Shown: positions 1 to 8,246, numbered from the stretch's first letter. The stretch: DNA of 24,546 nt from Chloroflexota bacterium (GCA_017743585.1 JAGHYP010000008.1:1-24546), one strand, 5' to 3'. Numbers and translations are program-made. The notes: a model not told the origin generated them from the letters alone.

Positions 1-123
1 GCCATGTGTTGGGGTACTCGCCAGGCAGCACGGCGCTGATCAACGGCGTGAAGTTCCCGTTCGATAGTCAGCCTGTCGGCACGATCAGCGCCGTGCTGCC
101 TGGCGAGTACCCCAACACATGGC
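1..123. repeat. Perfect 41-bp inverted repeat with 41-bp loop at window edge
   Basis: Bases 1-41 are the exact reverse complement of 83-123, separated by 41 unrelated bases (42-82). The arm may extend left of base 1. Both arms lie in the reading frame of the phytase-like gene. A perfect long palindrome at the very end of a sequence inside a coding region is what fold-back chimeras or assembly-graph ends produce; a natural hairpin that broke the assembly is the alternative. Confidence 0.95.
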
Positions 124-1037
124 TGCTGCTCTCCGACGCACAGCTCGGCACGCCCGCGCAGAGCCGCGACTACTTGCTGCGCTTCTACACAGCTGAGCTG
201 GCATTTCGGCGCGCGCAGAGCGGCACAGGCGATGTCTCGCTCTTGAGCTGGCAGCACTTGGGGGATCCTGATCGGCGCATTGAACGACCGATTGTGAACG
301 CCGAGGCGCCTCTGCGCTATCTGAGCGGCGCTGATTTCGCGCCGCGCGCTTTTCAGAGGGCGGCAGACGGCGTCTTTTGGGTCGCCGAGGCGAGTTTGCC
401 TTCGCTCCTGCGCTTCGATGCCTCCGGCAAGCTGCTAGAGCCGCCCCTGTTGCTGGAAGGCGGCGCATTGCAAGGCATGAGCATTTTCCCTGATCGCTCA
501 GCGCTGATCATCGCGCAGCGCAGCGCTGCCGATCGTCAGCAGGTCGTCTTCCGCACCTATGACCTGACCACGCGCACGTTCTCCGAGCTGCCGATCAGTT
601 ACAGATTGGAGAGCACCGATCATACGCTGGGCGGCTTCGCTATGATCAACAACCAAGAAGCGTTCGTGATCGAAGCGGATCAGAATGAGAATCGCGCTGC
701 CGCCTTCAAGCGCATATTTTTAATAAACTTGACGAGCGGCGGCAAAACACAAGTCGCCGATCTGCTCAACATCGCCGATCCAGATGGTATCTCGACCAGC
801 GATGTCTTTGCGCTGCCGCCGAACGCCTTCGGCCTAGGCAATCCATTCAGCTTTCCGTTTGCCGCGATCACGGCGCTCTATCCAATTGACGAACAGACGC
901 TGTTAATTGCCAATAACAATCGCCTGCCGTATAGCTTGGGGCGCAGCACTCTGGAAGCGGACGCGACTGAGTTCATCGCCATACGGCTGGCGCGACCGTT
1001 CGCACTCGACCCTGCGTTTCAGCGCCCGACCCGTTAG
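1..1037 (+). CDS. Phytase-like esterase domain protein, 5' end missing or corrupted
   Basis: The frame is open from the window edge to TAG at 1035-1037, about 343 codons if counted from GTG at 6. The C-terminal half carries signatures of the 'esterase-like activity of phytase' beta-propeller family (PF13449): an acidic-Asn segment AFVIEADQNENRAAAFKRIF followed by IFLINL, and a late YPIDEQTLLIANNNRLPYS segment. Members are usually secreted and bind calcium; the real substrate is not known. No signal peptide is visible, so the true start lies to the left. The first 41 bases are a perfect inverted copy of 83-123, so the N-terminal residues before about codon 13 (VLGYSPGSTALI) are probably not genuine. 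It is followed after 20 bp by the polyprenyl synthase gene. Family call moderate to good; start unknown. Confidence 0.72.
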   Translation, partial: HVLGYSPGSTALINGVKFPFDSQPVGTISAVLPGEYPNTWLLLSDAQLGTPAQSRDYLLRFYTAELAFRRAQSGTGDVSLLSWQHLGDPDRRIERPIVNAEAPLRYLSGADFAPRAFQRAADGVFWVAEASLPSLLRFDASGKLLEPPLLLEGGALQGMSIFPDRSALIIAQRSAADRQQVVFRTYDLTTRTFSELPISYRLESTDHTLGGFAMINNQEAFVIEADQNENRAAAFKRIFLINLTSGGKTQVADLLNIADPDGISTSDVFALPPNAFGLGNPFSFPFAAITALYPIDEQTLLIANNNRLPYSLGRSTLEADATEFIAIRLARPFALDPAFQRPTR

Positions 1038-1057
1038 CTGCTCAGAGGGATATTTGC

Positions 1058-2164
1058 GTGACTGTCACATCGAATGCGCGTTACGCTCAGCTATTCGAGG
1101 CGCTTGCACAACGCCGTCAGCGCGTCTATGACTATCTGTTCAATCACAGCTATGGGCAGCGCTTACGTCCTGCGCACATTCAAGAGGCGGCCTTCCATTA
1201 CTTGCGGCTGAGCGGCAAGTCGCTGCGCCCTGCCGTGCTGATGCTGTGCTGCGCCGCGGTTGGCGGCGATGAGGCACACGCCGTGCCAGCGGCGGCAGGC
1301 GTTGAACTTTACCACACATGGACGCTCGTCCACGACGATATCATCGATCGCGATCAGACGCGGCGCGGCGCGCCGACGGTCCACGTGGCATTTGCTGAGC
1401 GCGGCGCGGCAGAGTTCGGCTTCAACAGTGAGGAAGCAGCGCATTACGGTCGCGTGATCGGCATTTTAGCGGGCGATGTGCAGCAATCGTGGTCTTACAT
1501 GCTCTTTCACGACATGTACACCCGCTATGGTGTTGAGCCTGCGCTAGTGCTGAGCCTGATCGCTGAATTGGCGACCAACGTGCAGCTAACTCTAGTGGAA
1601 GGCGAGACGCTCGACGTGCAATTCGCCGCGCGGCGCGATACGATCCACCTAAGCGAGAACGATGTGCTGGAGATGCTGCGCAAGAAGACAGGCGTGCTGT
1701 ACGCCTATGCAGGCAGGGCAGGTGCGCGCATTGGCTTGGGCGATGTGGTCGGCGAGCATCCGCTCGTGGCGAAGATCGAGCAGTTTTGCGGCCAGTGCGG
1801 CACGGCGTTCCAATTGCGGGACGATCTGCTGGGCGTGATCGGCGACTCGGCGAAGACGGGCAAGCCTGTCGGCGCAGACTTGCGCGAAGGCAAGAAGACT
1901 CTGATCGTCTTTCACGCCTTGCGGCATGCCAATGACGCACAACGGCAAACGCTGATGCAGGTCATCGGCAACGCCAATGCCACGCCCGAGCAGATTGAGC
2001 GCGCGACGCGCATTTTGCACGACTTGGGCAGCATCGCCTACACACAAGCGCTGGCCGAGAGCATGGTGCGCTCGGCCCTGAGCGCTCTGGACGATGTGCC
2101 GCCTTCGCCCTACCGCGACTTGTTGCAACAGTGGGCGGAATATCTGATTGATCGCAGCGTGTAG
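1058..2164 (+). CDS. Polyprenyl (geranylgeranyl-type) diphosphate synthase
   Basis: A 368-residue trans-prenyltransferase of the polyprenyl synthetase family, which condenses isopentenyl diphosphate onto an allylic diphosphate to build isoprenoid chains in the cytoplasm. The substrate-binding GKSLRP motif is at residues 53-58. The first Asp-rich motif DDIID is at 93-97, followed by RRGAPTVH. The second motif reads DDLLG (255-259), in the context LRDDLLGVIGD...TGKPVGADLREGKKT. The G in place of the last D is common in GGPP-type synthases of Actinobacteria and Chloroflexota (family knowledge). Start is GTG at 1058 with a Shine-Dalgarno-like AGAGGGA at 1044-1050. Product chain length cannot be told from sequence by eye, so no gene symbol is given. 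It sits 20 bp after the phytase-like gene and 5 bp before ruvB. Confidence 0.93.
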   Translation: MTVTSNARYAQLFEALAQRRQRVYDYLFNHSYGQRLRPAHIQEAAFHYLRLSGKSLRPAVLMLCCAAVGGDEAHAVPAAAGVELYHTWTLVHDDIIDRDQTRRGAPTVHVAFAERGAAEFGFNSEEAAHYGRVIGILAGDVQQSWSYMLFHDMYTRYGVEPALVLSLIAELATNVQLTLVEGETLDVQFAARRDTIHLSENDVLEMLRKKTGVLYAYAGRAGARIGLGDVVGEHPLVAKIEQFCGQCGTAFQLRDDLLGVIGDSAKTGKPVGADLREGKKTLIVFHALRHANDAQRQTLMQVIGNANATPEQIERATRILHDLGSIAYTQALAESMVRSALSALDDVPPSPYRDLLQQWAEYLIDRSV

Positions 2165-2169
2165 CCGCT

Positions 2170-3216
2170 ATGTCCGATTCACCCGCGGATAGACGTCTAG
2201 TCACGGGCAAGCGCCGTAGCGAGGATCAGGAACAGAATTTGCGCCCGCAGTCCCTGCGCGAGATCATCGGGCAGGATCGCGTGGTCGCCAATTTGCAAAT
2301 TCTTGTGGAAGCCGCCAAGGGGCGCAAGGAAGCGCTCGATCACGTCCTGTTCTACGGTCCGCCCGGCCTCGGCAAGACGACGCTCTCGCACGTGATGGCG
2401 AAAGAGATGGGCGTCAACATTCGCGTCACAGCTGGCCCAGCCATCGAGCGCGCCGGCGACCTAGCCGCTATCTTGACGCACCTGCGCGAGGGCGATGTGC
2501 TGTTCATCGACGAGATTCATCGTCTTGGCAAGGCGGTCGAAGAGATTCTCTATCCTGCTATGGAAGATTTCGTGCTGGATATCGTGGTCGGCAAAGGGCC
2601 TGCCGCCAAGAACGTGCGCTTGAGCTTGCCGCGCTTCACTGTGATCGGCGCGACCACGCGGCTCGATCTGCTCACAGCAGCCCTGCGCTCGCGCTTTGGC
2701 GCGATCTTCCGCCTCGATTTCTACGATCTAGACGCTATGAAGCTGATCGTGACGCGCGCTGCTGCGCGCCTCAACGTGCCGCTCGATCCTGAAGGCGCAC
2801 ATGAGATCGCCAGCCGTGCGCGCGGCACGCCGCGTATTGCGCTGCGCCTGCTCAAGCGCGTGCGCGACTATGCACAAGTGCGCGGCGACGGCATGATCAC
2901 CAAGCAAATCGCCGACGAGGCACTCGATCTGCTCGATATCGATCATCTCGGCTTGGATGATATTGATCGGCGCGTGCTGCGCACAATCATTGAGAAGTTC
3001 AACGGCGGTCCGGTTGGCGTGGACGTGATCGCGGCGTCCATCAGCGAAGAGGCAGGCACAATCAGCGATGTCTATGAGCCATATCTGTTGCAGCTCGGCT
3101 TTCTGAACATCCTGCCGCGCGGCAGGGTCGCCACGCGCCGCGCTTATGAGCATCTTGGCATTCCATATCCGCATCATGACGCCGAAGAGCAAGGTCAGCA
3201 AGTGCCGCTCATCTAG
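2170..3216 (+). CDS. ruvB: Holliday junction branch-migration ATPase RuvB
   Basis: A 348-residue, full-length RuvB. It is the hexameric AAA+ motor that, with RuvA, drives branch migration of Holliday junctions in recombinational repair. Visible motifs are Walker A GPPGLGKT (63-70), Walker B DEIH (114-117), sensor 1 GATTR (160-164), and the RSRFG segment (173-177) in the arginine-finger region. The C-terminal winged-helix domain has GLDDIDRRVL and the family-typical ending PRGRVATRRAYEHLGI. Start is ATG at 2170, only 5 bp after the preceding stop and without a strong Shine-Dalgarno, so it is probably translated from the upstream mRNA. Neither ruvA nor ruvC is adjacent here, although they often are in other bacteria. 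Confidence 0.98.
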   Translation: MSDSPADRRLVTGKRRSEDQEQNLRPQSLREIIGQDRVVANLQILVEAAKGRKEALDHVLFYGPPGLGKTTLSHVMAKEMGVNIRVTAGPAIERAGDLAAILTHLREGDVLFIDEIHRLGKAVEEILYPAMEDFVLDIVVGKGPAAKNVRLSLPRFTVIGATTRLDLLTAALRSRFGAIFRLDFYDLDAMKLIVTRAAARLNVPLDPEGAHEIASRARGTPRIALRLLKRVRDYAQVRGDGMITKQIADEALDLLDIDHLGLDDIDRRVLRTIIEKFNGGPVGVDVIAASISEEAGTISDVYEPYLLQLGFLNILPRGRVATRRAYEHLGIPYPHHDAEEQGQQVPLI

Positions 3217-3226
3217 GAGATAGAGA

Positions 3227-3658
3227 ATGCAACCGCGCTATCCAACGCTGCAGGTGCCGCCCGCTTACGATCCGAACGCGCCTGAGCGCGTCATCGGCGA
3301 GTGGCGACGCAGCATGGCTTCGCCAGGCTTTTGGCTACGCGTCATCCTCACGCTCACGCTCTACTACTGGGTATACTGGGAACGAAACAAGATCGTGCTG
3401 ACCAATCGGCGCGTCACGCAGCACATCGCCTATCTGATCGGCGGTGAAGAGCGCTCGGTCAGCCTGCACAACATCACTGAGGTGCGCATTCACACGCCGC
3501 CGCTCGGCATGCTGCTCGGCTTTGCTGACGTCTCGATTCAATCTGTGGGCGGCGATCGAGCGCCTGAGATTCACTTTCGGGCGTTAGAGCGTCCTGCGCA
3601 GCTCAAGCAGATGATCTTCGCTGTGCAAGATCAGATGCGTGCACAGAGCAAGCGCTAA
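3227..3658 (+). CDS. Small bacterial PH-domain (bPH2/DUF304) protein
   Basis: A 143-residue protein with an N-terminal tail, a hydrophobic stretch at about residues 36-47 (VILTLTLYYWVY), and then a PH-like fold: NKIVLTNRRVTQHIAYLIGG, SVSLHNITEVRI, and LGFADVSIQSVGG. This pattern fits PF03703-type membrane-associated PH proteins, whose cellular roles are mostly unknown. ATG at 3227 has a good Shine-Dalgarno (AGGAG, 3215-3219) that overlaps the ruvB stop codon, so it is probably the last gene of the operon. Its TAA (3656-3658) overlaps the panB stop on the other strand. Confidence 0.82.
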   Translation: MQPRYPTLQVPPAYDPNAPERVIGEWRRSMASPGFWLRVILTLTLYYWVYWERNKIVLTNRRVTQHIAYLIGGEERSVSLHNITEVRIHTPPLGMLLGFADVSIQSVGGDRAPEIHFRALERPAQLKQMIFAVQDQMRAQSKR

Positions 3659-4482
3659 TCTAGCTCAGCCAGAATGCTCTCGTCCATGCTGAAGCTGTGC
3701 GCTTGGCTCGGGAAAGCGCCTGCTTCCACATCTGCGATGTAGCGCGCTACTACTTTGCGGATCGCCATGCCGAGTTTAGCGTAGCGCCGCGCATGCTTCG
3801 GCGTGAAGTCCTCGATCAAGCCCAGCAGATCGTGCAAGACCTGCACCTGACCATCGCAGCCGGCGCCTGCGCCAATGCCGATGGTCGGTATGCTCAAGCG
3901 CGCTGTGATATGGGCTGCCAGCGCAGCCGGGATGCCTTCTAACACAATCGCGAATGCACCGCTCGCCTCGTGCGCTTTCGCTGCTGCCACGAGCGCGCGC
4001 GCCGCTGCCAAGTCGCGCCCCTGCACGCGCCAACCGCCAATCTGATGCACATGCTGTGGCGTCAGGCCGATGTGCGCCATGACGGGAATGCCATTTTCCG
4101 TCAAGCGCGCCACAGTCGGCGCTAGCGACTCGCCGCCTTCCAATTTCACGGCGCCGGCGCCGCCTTCCTGCAGCAGGCGCGCCGCATTGGCGAAGGCTTG
4201 CTCCGCGCTGATCTGATAAGTCGCGAATGGCATATCCGCCACGATCAGCGCGCGTTGTGTGCCGCGCACCACCATTTGGGTGTGGTAGATCATCTGCTCA
4301 AGCGTGACCGGCAAAGTTGTTTGATGCCCTTGCACAACCATGCCGAGCGAATCGCCTACGAGGATGATCGGAATGCCCGCCGCTTCCACAAGGCGCGCCA
4401 TTGTGGCGTCGTAGGCAGTCAGCATGGCGATGCGCCGCCGCTCAGTTTTGAGACGTTGAATATCGCGGATGGTTATTCGCAT
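3655..4482 (-). CDS. panB: 3-methyl-2-oxobutanoate hydroxymethyltransferase (ketopantoate synthesis)
   Basis: A 275-residue PanB. It transfers a hydroxymethyl group from methylene-tetrahydrofolate to 2-oxoisovalerate, the first step of pantothenate and coenzyme A synthesis. Conserved metal and substrate motifs are present: LTAYD (21-25), VGDSLGM with D44 (42-48), ADMPF with D83 (82-86), KLEGG (113-117), AHIGLTPQ (136-143), the catalytic-base motif LEGIP with E182 (181-185), and GIGAG (202-206). The length is normal and no key residue is missing. No panC or panD is visible beside it. It has its own likely promoter and is transcribed divergently from the metal ATPase. Confidence 0.97.
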   Translation of the reverse strand: MRITIRDIQRLKTERRRIAMLTAYDATMARLVEAAGIPIILVGDSLGMVVQGHQTTLPVTLEQMIYHTQMVVRGTQRALIVADMPFATYQISAEQAFANAARLLQEGGAGAVKLEGGESLAPTVARLTENGIPVMAHIGLTPQHVHQIGGWRVQGRDLAAARALVAAAKAHEASGAFAIVLEGIPAALAAHITARLSIPTIGIGAGAGCDGQVQVLHDLLGLIEDFTPKHARRYAKLGMAIRKVVARYIADVEAGAFPSQAHSFSMDESILAELD

Positions 4483-4511
4483 GTCCGTTCTCGCTTGCCC
4501 AGGCGAGCGCG

Positions 4512-4539
4512 ATCATAGCGCACGCGCCGCGTTTGTGAA
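4512..4539 (-). promoter_or_regulatory. Likely sigma-70 promoter of panB
   Basis: Read on the minus strand: -35 TTCACA (4539-4534, 5/6 to consensus), a 16-bp spacer, and -10 TATGAT (4517-4512, 5/6). The start of transcription would be near 4505, about 20 nt before the ATG. Its -10 context CTATGATCGC is identical to that of the prfB promoter. Confidence 0.6.
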
Positions 4540-4584
4540 GAGCAGCTGTGCAACTGAGACAGCGCTTCGTCTGCGCAGCGCGCC

Positions 4585-4613
4585 TTGACAGCTGAATTCA
4601 CCTGCATTAAACT
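4585..4613 (+). promoter_or_regulatory. Likely sigma-70 promoter of the P1B-4 ATPase
   Basis: -35 TTGACA (4585-4590, perfect), a 17-bp spacer, and -10 TAAACT (4608-4613, 4/6). A short dyad CTTA-CCTT-TAAG lies at about 4612-4623, right at the predicted transcription start. It could be part of an operator, but it is short. The spacer length is normal, unlike the 19-20 bp of MerR-controlled metal promoters. Confidence 0.6.
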
Positions 4614-4667
4614 TACCTTTAAGCGAGTAAAATTCCGCGCCCCCTGCGACGAAAGCATTCGTTGCTG

Positions 4668-6608
4668 ATGACCGAGCAAAGCCTGAGGAACATCGCCGCT
4701 ATTTCCGAGACATCTGCGCTGCGCTTGCCCGCTTTCCTGAGCGCAGAACGGTTGGAGTGCGCTTTTGTGATCTTGACCGCGCTCAACATCGCAGCCAGCT
4801 TGCTCAGCGAGCGGCTGGGCGCGCCTGAGCACCTGACCTTGCTCTTCAACTTGCTCTCCTACTTCTTCGGCGGCACGTTCGGCGTGATCGAAGGCGTGAA
4901 GAGCTTGCTGAGCCGCGAGATCAACGTGGATTTGCTGATGGTGCTGGCAGCTGCTGGCGCTGCTGTCGTTGACCAGTGGCATGAAGGCGCTATTTTGCTC
5001 TTTCTGTTCTCGCTCAGCAATGTGCTGCAGGATTACGCAATGGATCGCAGCCGAAACGCCATTCGCGCCCTGCTCAAGCTACGCCCCGACAAAGCGACCG
5101 TGCGGCGCGGCGCAAGCGACGCCATAGTGCCAGTTGAAACGCTGCAGATCGGCGATGTGGTGCTGATCAAGCCCGGCGAGCGCCTGCCGATTGACGGCGA
5201 AGTGATCAGCGGCAGCAGCACAGTGGATCAATCGGCTATCACTGGCGAATCGATGCCTGTGACCAAGCAAGTTGGCGATGAAGTTTTCGCAGGCACGGTC
5301 AACCAGAACGGCAGCCTCGAAGTGCGCGTGACGCGCCTCGCCAGCGAAAGCACGCTGGCGCGCATCATCAAAATGGTGGAAAGTGCGCAAGAGAGCCGCG
5401 CCAAGACGCAGAGCTTTATGGATGCTTTCGAGCAGCGCTACGCGCTCTTCGTCATCTCAGCGGTCGCGCTCTATATCGTTTTGCCGCCGCTCCTGCTCGG
5501 CATAGACTTCAATGAGAATTTTTACCGCGCCATGGTGCTGATCACAGTCGCTTCGCCGTGCGCGCTGGTGATCTCGACGCCTGCTGCAATTCTCTCCGCG
5601 ATTGCAAATGCGGCGCGGCACGGCATTCTGTTCAAAGGCGGCGCGTATCTGGAGCAGATGGCGACCATCAAGGCGGTCGCTCTGGATAAAACTGGCACGC
5701 TGACCACAGGCAAGCTCAGCCTGACCGATGTCTTGCCGAACGGCATCGCGCGCGCCGAGCTATTGCGCATCGTGGCAGCTGCTGAGCTCAACTCAGAGCA
5801 CCCGATTGCGTTGGCAGTCCTAGCCGCTGCAAAGGCGGAAGGCGTGCCGATCCAAGCGCCGCAAACCTTCGAGGCAATTCCGGGGCAAGGAGTGCGCGCG
5901 GTGCTCGACTCAGCGCGTGTGCTGGTCGGCACAGAGCGCCTGATGGGCGCCGAAGGGCTCAGCGTGCTGCCCGAGATCATCACGCAGCGCGACCGGCTGG
6001 AAGCGGAAGGCAAGAGCACGCTACTCGTCCATCATAGCGAGCGTGGCTGGCTCGGCGTGATTGGCGTGGCAGATACGCTGCGTCCAAACGCAGCTGAGTT
6101 TGTGAGCGCGTTGCGCGCTGAGGGCGTCCAGAAAGTGATTGTCTTGACCGGGGATAATCAGCGCGTGGCGCAGGCGATTGCCGCGCGAGTCGGCGCGGAT
6201 GAGGTGCGCGCCGAACTGCTGCCTGCCGATAAGGTGACGGCGATCAAGGCGCTGATGCAGACCTATGGCAAAGTCGCGATGGTCGGCGATGGCGTGAACG
6301 ACGCGCCGGCACTCGCTTCAGCGTCCATCGGCATTGCGATGGGCGCCGCTGGCACGGACGTGGCGCTTGAGACGGCTGATCTGGTGCTGATGGCGGACGA
6401 TTTGAGCCGAGTCGCCTATGCCATACGGCTGAGTCGCCGCGCGCGCCGCGTGATCTTTCAGAACATCGCATTCTCGCTGAGCGTAATCGTGATTTTGGTG
6501 ATCGGCGCGCTTGGCTTGAACCTGGCGCTGCCGCTCGGCGTGATTGGACATGAAGGCAGCACGATCATCGTGGTCCTGAACGGACTGCGCCTGCTGACCC
6601 ATCGCTGA
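4668..6608 (+). CDS. P1B-4 type heavy-metal-exporting P-type ATPase (Co/Zn/Fe class)
   Basis: A 646-residue integral membrane ATPase. Core motifs (numbered from ATG 4668) are actuator TGES (192-195), phosphorylation site DKTGTLT (340-346), SEHP (376-379) and hinge MVGDGVNDAPAL (538-549). The transmembrane metal site is SPC (296-298) rather than CPC, and the last helix region reads HEGST (628-632) followed by NGLRLL. SPC plus HEGxT is the signature of the P1B-4 subgroup (CoaT/CtpD/PfeT-like), which exports cobalt, zinc or ferrous iron. There is no N-terminal metal-binding domain, as usual for this group. A TTG at 4662 is an alternative start two codons upstream; neither start has a strong Shine-Dalgarno. 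The metal cannot be fixed from sequence. Confidence 0.93.
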   Translation: MTEQSLRNIAAISETSALRLPAFLSAERLECAFVILTALNIAASLLSERLGAPEHLTLLFNLLSYFFGGTFGVIEGVKSLLSREINVDLLMVLAAAGAAVVDQWHEGAILLFLFSLSNVLQDYAMDRSRNAIRALLKLRPDKATVRRGASDAIVPVETLQIGDVVLIKPGERLPIDGEVISGSSTVDQSAITGESMPVTKQVGDEVFAGTVNQNGSLEVRVTRLASESTLARIIKMVESAQESRAKTQSFMDAFEQRYALFVISAVALYIVLPPLLLGIDFNENFYRAMVLITVASPCALVISTPAAILSAIANAARHGILFKGGAYLEQMATIKAVALDKTGTLTTGKLSLTDVLPNGIARAELLRIVAAAELNSEHPIALAVLAAAKAEGVPIQAPQTFEAIPGQGVRAVLDSARVLVGTERLMGAEGLSVLPEIITQRDRLEAEGKSTLLVHHSERGWLGVIGVADTLRPNAAEFVSALRAEGVQKVIVLTGDNQRVAQAIAARVGADEVRAELLPADKVTAIKALMQTYGKVAMVGDGVNDAPALASASIGIAMGAAGTDVALETADLVLMADDLSRVAYAIRLSRRARRVIFQNIAFSLSVIVILVIGALGLNLALPLGVIGHEGSTIIVVLNGLRLLTHR

Positions 6609-6628
6609 GGCGCAAAAGGCTGAGGCAC

Positions 6629-6663
6629 AAAAAGACTCGTGCGCCGCGTCTCAGGCGCACGAG
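6629..6663 (-). terminator. Rho-independent terminator of the solute-binding lipoprotein gene
   Basis: A perfect 10-bp stem, CTCGTGCGCC (6636-6645) paired with GGCGCACGAG (6654-6663), with an 8-nt loop. On the minus strand it is followed by TCTTTTTG, so it terminates the minus-strand gene ending at 6686. On the plus strand there is no T-run, although the hairpin may still limit read-through from the ATPase gene. Confidence 0.85.
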
Positions 6664-6685
6664 CCCTGTGCTGGCGCATGTTGGC

Positions 6686-8176
6686 TCACTCGCCTTTGGG
6701 CAAGCCTTCGCCACCTTTCTGCAGCGCTTTGATCGGATCGACGCCGAAGTACTTGCGATAAATCTCAGCGTACGTGCCTTCCTTGATGACTTCTGCCAGC
6801 GCCTTGTTGATCGCCGCAATCAGCTCAGTGCATTCAAGGCGCACGCTGATGCCGTAGTACTCAACCGTCAGCGCCTCGACCGTCACTGCCAGCTTCAGCT
6901 CAGGATTGTTGAGCAAGATCGCCTTCGACGGCGCGTCATCAGCGATGACGGCGTCTACGTCGCCATTGGCAAGCGCGCGCATCGCCTCAGGCGTCGTCTC
7001 GTATTCCACCACATCCAAGCCGCCCAGCGACTTGGCGAAATCAGCGCCAGTCGTGCCTTTCTGCACGCCGACCTTCTTGCCTGCCAACGCTTCGACGCTG
7101 TTGAGGGTCGCCTTGTCAGCCTCGCGCACGGTCAAGACCTGCGCAGCGGCGAAGTACGGATCGCTGAACAGCACGGTCTGCTTGCGCTCTTCAGTGATGG
7201 TGGTGGCGCTGATGACGATATCGTACTGACCGGCGGCTAGGTTGGTGAAGATGGTATCGAACGGCACGTTCTGATAGACGGGCGTGAAGCCTACCTTGGC
7301 GGCGATAGCGTTGAGCAAGTCGATGTCGAAGCCTTCGATCTCGCCTGTCTCAGTGTTGACGTTCTCAAAAGGCGGGTAGGCGGCGTCCGTGCCGACGATC
7401 AGCTCGCCAGTCGTGCGGCAAGCAGGTGCAGCGGCCGGCTCAGTGGCGTCTGCAGTAGCCTCAGGCGTCGCAGCAGGCGTGTTGGTTGGCGGCACTGCAG
7501 TTGCGGTCGGCGGGACAGGGGTGTTGGTTGGCGACATTGCAGTTGCGGTCGGCGGGACGGGCGTGTTGGTCGGCGGCTCTGCGGTTGCAGTCGGTGGGAC
7601 GGGCGTGTTGGTCGGCGGCGCTACGGTTGCGGTCGGCGGGACAGGGGTGTTGGTCGGCGGCACTGCAGTTGCAGTCGGCGGGACAGGCGTGTTGGTCGGC
7701 ACTTCGGTCGGCGCAAGGGCGACAGTTGCGACGGCGGTTGCCTCAGCCGTTGCTTCAGCCGTTGTCACAGTGGTTGGTGTAGGTGTGGTAATATCGGCAG
7801 TCGCCTCAGCTGTTGCCTCAGCAGTTGGTTCAGCGGTCGGCGTAAGAGCGACAGTTGCGACAGCAGTAGCTTCAGCCGTTGCTTCAACAGTTGCCGCAGC
7901 AGTTGCCTCAGCTGTCGCTTCGGCGGTTGCTTCAGCAGTTGGCTCGGCAGTTGGCGCAGGCGTCAACGTCGGCGGCACCACGACCTCAGCGGTCGCCTCA
8001 GCGGTTGGTGCAGGCGGCACGGTCGCTTCCTGAGTGGCTACAGCGGTCGCTTCTGCAGTCGGCGTTCTGGTAGCGGTAGGTGGCGCAGCTGTTGGCGTGG
8101 GCGTGGCAGCGCCGCATGCGGTCGCCAGCAACGCGAAGCCTGCGATCAGCAAAAGCAGACTACGCTTGATGTGCAT
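6686..8176 (-). CDS. ABC transporter amino-acid-type solute-binding lipoprotein with long repeat linker
   Basis: A 496-residue lipoprotein. A signal peptide of 20 residues ends in LLATA before Cys21, the likely lipidation site. Residues 22-252 are a low-complexity linker rich in Pro, Thr, Ala and Glu, with six tandem copies of a 14-residue unit close to PTNTPVPPTATAVP. From Cys253 follows a family 3 solute-binding domain (SBP_bac_3): ELIVGTDAAYPPFE, GFDIDLLNAIA, FDTIFTNLAAGQYDIVIS, TITEERK, FSDPYF, and VGVQKGTTG. This is typical of polar amino acid receptors. Start is ATG at 8176, chosen for its signal peptide and Shine-Dalgarno (AAAGGAG); the frame is open to 8275, but that extension overlaps the promoter. 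No permease or ATPase gene is adjacent. The ligand is not known. Confidence 0.93.
   Translation of the reverse strand: MHIKRSLLLLIAGFALLATACGAATPTPTAAPPTATRTPTAEATAVATQEATVPPAPTAEATAEVVVPPTLTPAPTAEPTAEATAEATAEATAAATVEATAEATAVATVALTPTAEPTAEATAEATADITTPTPTTVTTAEATAEATAVATVALAPTEVPTNTPVPPTATAVPPTNTPVPPTATVAPPTNTPVPPTATAEPPTNTPVPPTATAMSPTNTPVPPTATAVPPTNTPAATPEATADATEPAAAPACRTTGELIVGTDAAYPPFENVNTETGEIEGFDIDLLNAIAAKVGFTPVYQNVPFDTIFTNLAAGQYDIVISATTITEERKQTVLFSDPYFAAAQVLTVREADKATLNSVEALAGKKVGVQKGTTGADFAKSLGGLDVVEYETTPEAMRALANGDVDAVIADDAPSKAILLNNPELKLAVTVEALTVEYYGISVRLECTELIAAINKALAEVIKEGTYAEIYRKYFGVDPIKALQKGGEGLPKGE
7481..7702. repeat. 42-bp coding tandem repeat, about 5.5 copies
   Basis: Consecutive 42-bp units start at 7481, 7523, 7565, 7607, 7649 and 7691 (the last partial). 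They differ by a few substitutions and keep frame. They encode the PTNTPVPPTATAVP-like linker units of the lipoprotein. Neighbouring sequence (about 7720-8030) is a looser GCTGAAGC/GGTTGCC-type repeat encoding TAEATAEA. Confidence 0.93.
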
Positions 8177-8246
8177 GAACAGATCTCCTTTTCTAAAGTG
8201 TTGAAAATATGCGAGCGCCTTTTCGCGCACGCATTCACGATGGAGA

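Noticed and set aside
1422..2128. Overlapping minus-strand open frames inside the polyprenyl synthase gene
   Set aside because: GC-rich codon bias opens antisense frames; the plus-strand gene has both Asp-rich motifs.
7481..7702. Regularly spaced repeats that might suggest a CRISPR array
   Set aside because: The 42-bp units are contiguous without spacers and encode in-frame protein repeats.
7389..8033. Plus-strand open frame rich in Gly/Val (VAVGGTGVLVGG repeats)
   Set aside because: It is the antisense shadow of the Pro/Thr/Ala repeat linker; the minus-strand gene has a signal peptide, ribosome binding site, promoter and terminator.
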